Of a DNA stretch of 7,926 nucleotides, positions 5,327 through 7,926 are shown piece after piece. Position 1 is the first letter of the stretch. Every line of letters starts with the position of its first letter. Origin of the DNA: JAAOZP01 sp964616835 (GTDB taxonomy: Archaea; Thermoproteota; EX4484-205; JAAOZP01); contig CAZTSG010000059.1 of NCBI GenBank assembly GCA_964616835.1, forward strand, positions 1-7,926, given 5' to 3'. Made by a program: the position numbers and the translations under genes. Below the pieces are notes generated by a model. It did not search any database. It was not told where the DNA came from and saw nothing but the letters and a program-made list of their open reading frames with translations.

Positions 5327-6211
5327 TTGAGCAGGACCATATTGCTCACGAATGATGATGGAGTTCATTCTCCAGCCTTCAAAGCCCTATGGAGGCACCT
5401 CTTAGATTTGAAAATTGGCGATGTAGTGGCAGTAACGCCCGAGCACGAGATGAGCGCTGCAGGAAAATCCATAACTCTGCACAAACCTCTGAGGGTAAAC
5501 AAGATTTCAAGCAAGATACATGGGGACAAGTATGGGCACGTGTATCTTATCTCTGGGACGCCAGCCGACGCTGTAGTCATCGCTTTCAAGCTAATCCTCA
5601 CAGAGAAGCCTTGCATAACGGTTAGCGGGATAAACATCGGGGACAACATAACTCTTGACAATCTTTTTACGAGCGGGACCATAGCTGCAGCAATACAGTC
5701 TTTGCTGAACGACGTTCCAGCAATAGCATTTAGCGTCGAGATTCCGACGAGCATAGACCGTAGGCAACTTAAAGTAAGCAATTTCAATTTCCACGGTAGG
5801 CTTGCTGCCGAGATAACTCGCTTTATGATTGAAAACCCTCTCTCAAAAACACAAGTGCTTAACATAAACTTTCCATTCAACCTTGGAAAAAACACTGGTG
5901 TTGAATTAACTTCGCTTGCGAAAATAAAGTTTGAAAACTATATTCTAGAGAGAAAGGATCCTAGGGGAGCCCCGTATTACTGGATAGGAAGCTCGGAAAT
6001 CAACGTTAGCAAGTCTGACGAGGGAACAGACCTTTATGCATTAACCGTCCAGAAAGCAATATCCATATCGCCTATAAGCCTAGACGTAAGCACTCTGATA
6101 CTTAAGAATCCTGAATCCATCTATCGGAGGGAACAGTTGGAAAACGATAGGAAAATACTTTTAAGCCTGCAAAAAAGAATTAGAGAAATACTGTCGTCTG
6201 AAGCACATTAA
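5327..6211 (+). CDS. surE: SurE 5'/3'-nucleotidase (survival protein SurE)
   Basis: A 294-residue cytoplasmic metal-dependent phosphatase that removes phosphate from nucleoside monophosphates. The family signature is present from the first strand: ILLTNDDG with Asp10-Asp11, then TPEHEMSAAGKSIT with Ser43, then VSGINIGDN with Asn103. These correspond to the Asp-Asp, Ser and Asn metal ligands of SurE. SGTPADAV (76-83) and LFTSGTIAAA (113-122) are further conserved blocks. Length is somewhat above the bacterial norm of about 250 because of the C-terminal extension. The start is TTG 5327: an in-frame TAA lies 9 bases upstream, and a later TTG (5342) would remove most of the first beta strand. AAGGT directly abuts the start, too close for a normal ribosome binding site, so a leaderless mRNA is likely. 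It is divergent from the ferredoxin gene. The assignment is firm. Confidence 0.95.
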   Translation: MSRTILLTNDDGVHSPAFKALWRHLLDLKIGDVVAVTPEHEMSAAGKSITLHKPLRVNKISSKIHGDKYGHVYLISGTPADAVVIAFKLILTEKPCITVSGINIGDNITLDNLFTSGTIAAAIQSLLNDVPAIAFSVEIPTSIDRRQLKVSNFNFHGRLAAEITRFMIENPLSKTQVLNINFPFNLGKNTGVELTSLAKIKFENYILERKDPRGAPYYWIGSSEINVSKSDEGTDLYALTVQKAISISPISLDVSTLILKNPESIYRREQLENDRKILLSLQKRIREILSSEAH

Positions 6212-6223
6212 ACTTGCGAAAAG

Positions 6224-6231
6224 TTAATTAA
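6224..6231 (+). promoter_or_regulatory. Probable TATA box of the small membrane protein gene
   Basis: GAAAAG-TTAATTAA has a BRE-like purine stretch before an AT-rich core. The core centre is about 31 bases before the ATG at 6259, consistent with a very short leader. A second AT stretch (ATATAA, 6251-6256) is too close to the ATG to drive this start. Confidence 0.4.
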
Positions 6232-6258
6232 CCTATGACAATGTAAGAATATATAAGA

Positions 6259-6702
6259 ATGATTGAAAAAGTAATATCTTTAGAAGACCAAAAGGCTTAT
6301 GAAGTATTGAGAAGCATTCTGGTTAAAAACAATTGCAGGATAATATCGGAAGAGCCGCCGAAGACCATTATAGCTGAGCATGGTTATCCTTCCAGTCTAT
6401 CGCCACGAGAAGCATGGAAGAGATTAAGTTTCCACCTTTTCCCGAATAAAGCCGGAACACGCATTATAGGTTCTTCTCAGATAATCTTTCCAATACCTAT
6501 TGAGATTATTAACTACTTGTTAGTCTTATTCCTAATACTTCTCATAGCCGGACTTTTCCTATCTGGAATTGGGATCATAGCCCTTGTCGGAGTTATCGCA
6601 GTTTCAATAATTTATGAAGTCTACTATCGTATCTACCGTAAGAGACACTTGTTTTTAGAAGAGGTTTTCAAAATGCTTACTAAAAAAGCTGAAAGCCTCT
6701 AA
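6259..6702 (+). CDS. Small membrane protein of unknown function with a soluble N-terminal domain
   Basis: A 147-residue protein I do not recognise. Residues 1-80 look like a compact alpha/beta domain (helix at 10-25; strand NCRIISEE; strand KTIIAEHG; helix PREAWKRLSF; strand GTRIIGSSQI). This is the pattern of domains that sense or bind lipids or small ligands, but no motif proves that. Residues about 84-121 are two closely spaced hydrophobic helices (IINYLLVLFLILLIAGLFLS and GIIALVGVIAVSIIY) separated by a short Gly turn, so it is probably a membrane hairpin. A basic tail (YRIYRKRH) follows, which by the positive-inside rule faces the cytoplasm along with the N-terminal domain. ATG 6259 has no ribosome binding site and an in-frame TAA lies 13-15 bases upstream. 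It follows surE by 47 bases, and its stop overlaps that of the convergent CinA-like gene. The function is unknown. Confidence 0.75.
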   Translation: MIEKVISLEDQKAYEVLRSILVKNNCRIISEEPPKTIIAEHGYPSSLSPREAWKRLSFHLFPNKAGTRIIGSSQIIFPIPIEIINYLLVLFLILLIAGLFLSGIGIIALVGVIAVSIIYEVYYRIYRKRHLFLEEVFKMLTKKAESL

Positions 6703-7529
6703 GCATCGACGTTCTTCAAAGGATAGACTACCTTTCCGTAGGATTCCTCAACCAGCTTAACGAATTCCTTAACAGCCTCTGAAACAGTCTTCTTAGCAAC
6801 AACCTCATCCCTGTTAAAAGCATTGAAGTAAACATGTATCACAGGCTTTTCCTCCGAACCTTTCGGATGAGACTTAACATATACTCCGGGATAATGTTCT
6901 TTAACCCTGCTTATCATAGGGGCTAAAGCAGACTCCATGACACCGACTATACGAATAGAATGTTCTGCGATTTTAAAACCTGACGATGATGAAACCTCCT
7001 TTGAAACATTTTCATTAAATATTGCCTCCATTTCCCTAGGTACACCAGGCAGAGCGTATATGATAGTTGACCCGTATGATATTCTGACTGCAGGAGCTGT
7101 TCCAACAGGATTATGCAATGGTTCTGAACCCTCAGGTATCCTCGCCATCTTAATCCTTGCTTCAGTCAGGCCTTCACCCATACTCTCATATTTTCTCCTA
7201 ACCATCTCCAAGGCCTCGGGGTGAACAGCCAGCTCCCTGTCAAGAGCCATAGCCAAGCCTTCGAGAGTCTTATCGTCGTAAGTAGGCCCAAGGCCACCGG
7301 TCGTTATTATGAACGAGGGTTTCCTTGAGAGAACCTCCTTAACGCATGAAGATATCTCTTCAAGATCGTCGCCGACGACAATAATCCTCTTAACCGCGAC
7401 GCCAAGTCTAGTAAGCCTGTCCGCGAGCCAAGAAGCATTAGTATTCACAACCTTACCCATTAGTAGCTCATTCCCTATAGAGATTAACTCGCATGTTAAT
7501 TGAGCACTCAACTCTCTTTTCTCATCCAA
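6699..7529 (-). CDS. CinA-like / MoaB-fold nucleotide-binding protein (archaeal NMN deamidase-related protein)
   Basis: A 276-residue cytoplasmic protein of the COG1058 family, which corresponds to the N-terminal domain of bacterial CinA and shares the molybdopterin-binding MoaB/MogA/MoeA fold. Diagnostic motifs are GNELLMGKVVNTN (19-31), TTGGLGPTYDDKT (76-88), NPVGTAPAV (140-148) and LPGVPREM (160-167). Residues after about 190 form the small alpha/beta C-terminal part. The PncC-type NMN amidase domain of full-length CinA is absent, as is usual for archaeal members. In CinA proteins this domain is linked to pyridine-nucleotide (ADP-ribose) hydrolysis; the archaeal role is less clear. The start is TTG 7529 in the frame; the nearby ATG at 7525 is out of frame, and TTG 7511 is a possible later start. 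There is no ribosome binding site, and the upstream TATA box predicts a leaderless mRNA. It is convergent with the preceding small membrane protein gene. Confidence 0.9.
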   Translation of the reverse strand: MDEKRELSAQLTCELISIGNELLMGKVVNTNASWLADRLTRLGVAVKRIIVVGDDLEEISSCVKEVLSRKPSFIITTGGLGPTYDDKTLEGLAMALDRELAVHPEALEMVRRKYESMGEGLTEARIKMARIPEGSEPLHNPVGTAPAVRISYGSTIIYALPGVPREMEAIFNENVSKEVSSSSGFKIAEHSIRIVGVMESALAPMISRVKEHYPGVYVKSHPKGSEEKPVIHVYFNAFNRDEVVAKKTVSEAVKEFVKLVEESYGKVVYPLKNVDA

Positions 7530-7544
7530 GTGGAAGACTTAAGC

Positions 7545-7553
7545 TTTTATTAA
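7545..7553 (-). promoter_or_regulatory. Probable TATA box of the CinA-like gene
   Basis: The minus strand reads GAGTTAATAAAAGC, with core TTAATAAAA centred about 20-25 bases before the TTG at 7529. This puts the transcription start at or slightly inside the start codon region, so the gene is likely leaderless; TTG 7511 as the true start would then leave a short leader. Confidence 0.4.
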
Positions 7554-7639
7554 CTCTATTGGAATTAAGACTGAGCAGCGATACGCTTAGTGAAACTTAT
7601 TTTCCATCATGGCATAAATCTTTTGGGATAAGAAATAAA

Positions 7640-7780
7640 TTAAGACCTTTTCTTATACGAATATCTTTGTCTAAAAGCAAGCGTAGCCTTTCTGTACGGG
7701 CCCCTTCTCCTCAGCCTAGTTCTGCGTTTAGCCTCGATTTTCCTATGCAGCATATCCTCAAAATATTCTTCAGAGCTCAT
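7640..7780 (-). CDS. Small highly basic protein, unknown function
   Basis: A 46-codon ORF (ATG 7780, TAA 7640-7642). The first ten residues are acidic (MSSEEYFEDM), and the rest is extremely basic, with about 17 Arg/Lys in 36 residues (for example AKRRTRLRRRGPYRK). No Cys, hydrophobic segment or known motif is visible. The composition would suit a small RNA- or ribosome-binding protein, but I cannot match a family. Support comes from position: a good TATA box (TTTTATAC on the minus strand) is centred about 27 bases before the ATG, exactly right for leaderless expression. The next gene on the same strand, the CinA-like one, begins 110 bases downstream with its own TATA box. The competing plus-strand frame over the same DNA has odd Ser/Leu/Pro-rich composition. 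Confidence 0.5.
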   Translation of the reverse strand: MSSEEYFEDMLHRKIEAKRRTRLRRRGPYRKATLAFRQRYSYKKRS

Positions 7781-7803
7781 TGAAAACTTAGTGAAGACCT
7801 AAG

Positions 7804-7811
7804 TATAAAAG
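7804..7811. promoter_or_regulatory. TATA box upstream of the small basic ORF, possibly shared with the plus-strand ORF
   Basis: The plus strand reads AAGTATAAAAGCG. Minus-strand use fits the leaderless ATG at 7780 (about 27 bases from the box centre). Plus-strand use would start RNA near 7833, about 17 bases before the TTG at 7850. Confidence 0.5.
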
Positions 7812-7849
7812 CGTTAATAGGGGATGAAAAGTTAAAAGAATTAATAGCA

Positions 7850-7926
7850 TTGGGAAGATTTAGCGGCAGTGTAGTCCTTGAGGAGCTTGAAAAAACGATT
7901 AGACTTGATGCAAGAGACTTCCCGGT
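7850..7926 (+). CDS. 5' end of an unidentified ORF, cut by window edge
   Basis: This plus-strand frame is open from 7784 to the window edge after a TGA at 7781-7783. The only usual start codon in the open stretch is TTG 7850, giving 25 residues that begin GRFSGSVVLEELEKTIRL after the start. The text before it (IGDEKLKELIAL) also looks protein-like, so a non-standard start, or a sequencing error near the ATG at 7824 (which is out of frame and stops after three codons), is possible. No ribosome binding site is seen. The fragment is too short to assign a family. Confidence 0.4.
   Translation, partial: MGRFSGSVVLEELEKTIRLDARDFP

Noticed and set aside
5365..5895. A 176-codon minus-strand frame opposite surE
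   Set aside because: It lies wholly inside the well-supported surE gene, has no promoter or ribosome binding site, and its composition is that of an antisense shadow.
7493..7783. A 96-codon plus-strand frame near the right end
   Set aside because: It starts inside the CinA-like gene, has Ser/Leu/Pro-rich low-quality composition and no promoter or ribosome binding site; the minus-strand 46-residue ORF has better promoter support.
1..7926. tRNA, rRNA, CRISPR array or insertion sequence
   Set aside because: No cloverleaf-like GTTC region, no regularly spaced direct repeats, and no transposase frame or terminal repeats were seen; the only mobile element is the intein.

Overview
The window looks like a chromosomal segment of an anaerobic, probably thermophilic archaeon of the TACK group (Thermoproteota in the broad sense, including Bathyarchaeia- or Korarchaeia-like lineages). 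The grounds are archaeal TATA/BRE-like promoters, several apparently leaderless genes, heavy use of TTG starts, AGA/AGG/ATA-rich codons, a TackOD1-type zinc protein, an archaeal presenilin homologue, an oxygen-sensitive class III ribonucleotide reductase and a low-potential single-cluster ferredoxin. I cannot name a genus from the sequence alone.

Layout. Positions 1-2515 (minus strand) are one uninterrupted reading frame: the N-terminal part of anaerobic ribonucleoside-triphosphate reductase (NrdD), which runs off the left edge. It is split by an in-frame 473-residue intein carrying a LAGLIDADG endonuclease domain (293-1711). The intein sits inside the conserved motif RVGFQ/TPFSN. Positions 2516-2962 are a divergent intergenic region with a promoter for each side and several inverted repeats, including a palindrome that would mask the nrdD ribosome binding site. 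Positions 2963-4927 (plus) are a likely two-gene operon: a winged-helix/TackOD1 zinc/nuclease-fold protein, followed 33 bases later by a presenilin-family intramembrane aspartyl protease. A small [4Fe-4S] ferredoxin (4954-5193, minus) converges on it across a hairpin terminator. surE (5327-6211, plus) is divergent from the ferredoxin. A small two-helix membrane protein of unknown function (6259-6702, plus) then meets a CinA/MoaB-like nucleotide-binding protein (6699-7529, minus) with interlocked stop codons. At the right end lie a short, very basic leaderless ORF (7640-7780, minus) and the start of a plus-strand ORF cut by the window edge.

How the parts may work together. NrdD makes dNTPs without oxygen, and SurE and the CinA-like protein belong to nucleotide housekeeping, but nothing shows that they form one pathway. 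The parts most worth following are the intein in the conserved core of NrdD, the regulatory-looking DNA between nrdD and the zinc protein, and the pairing of a soluble zinc/DNA-binding-like protein with an intramembrane protease, which could be a small signalling module. That last idea is inference from gene order only.
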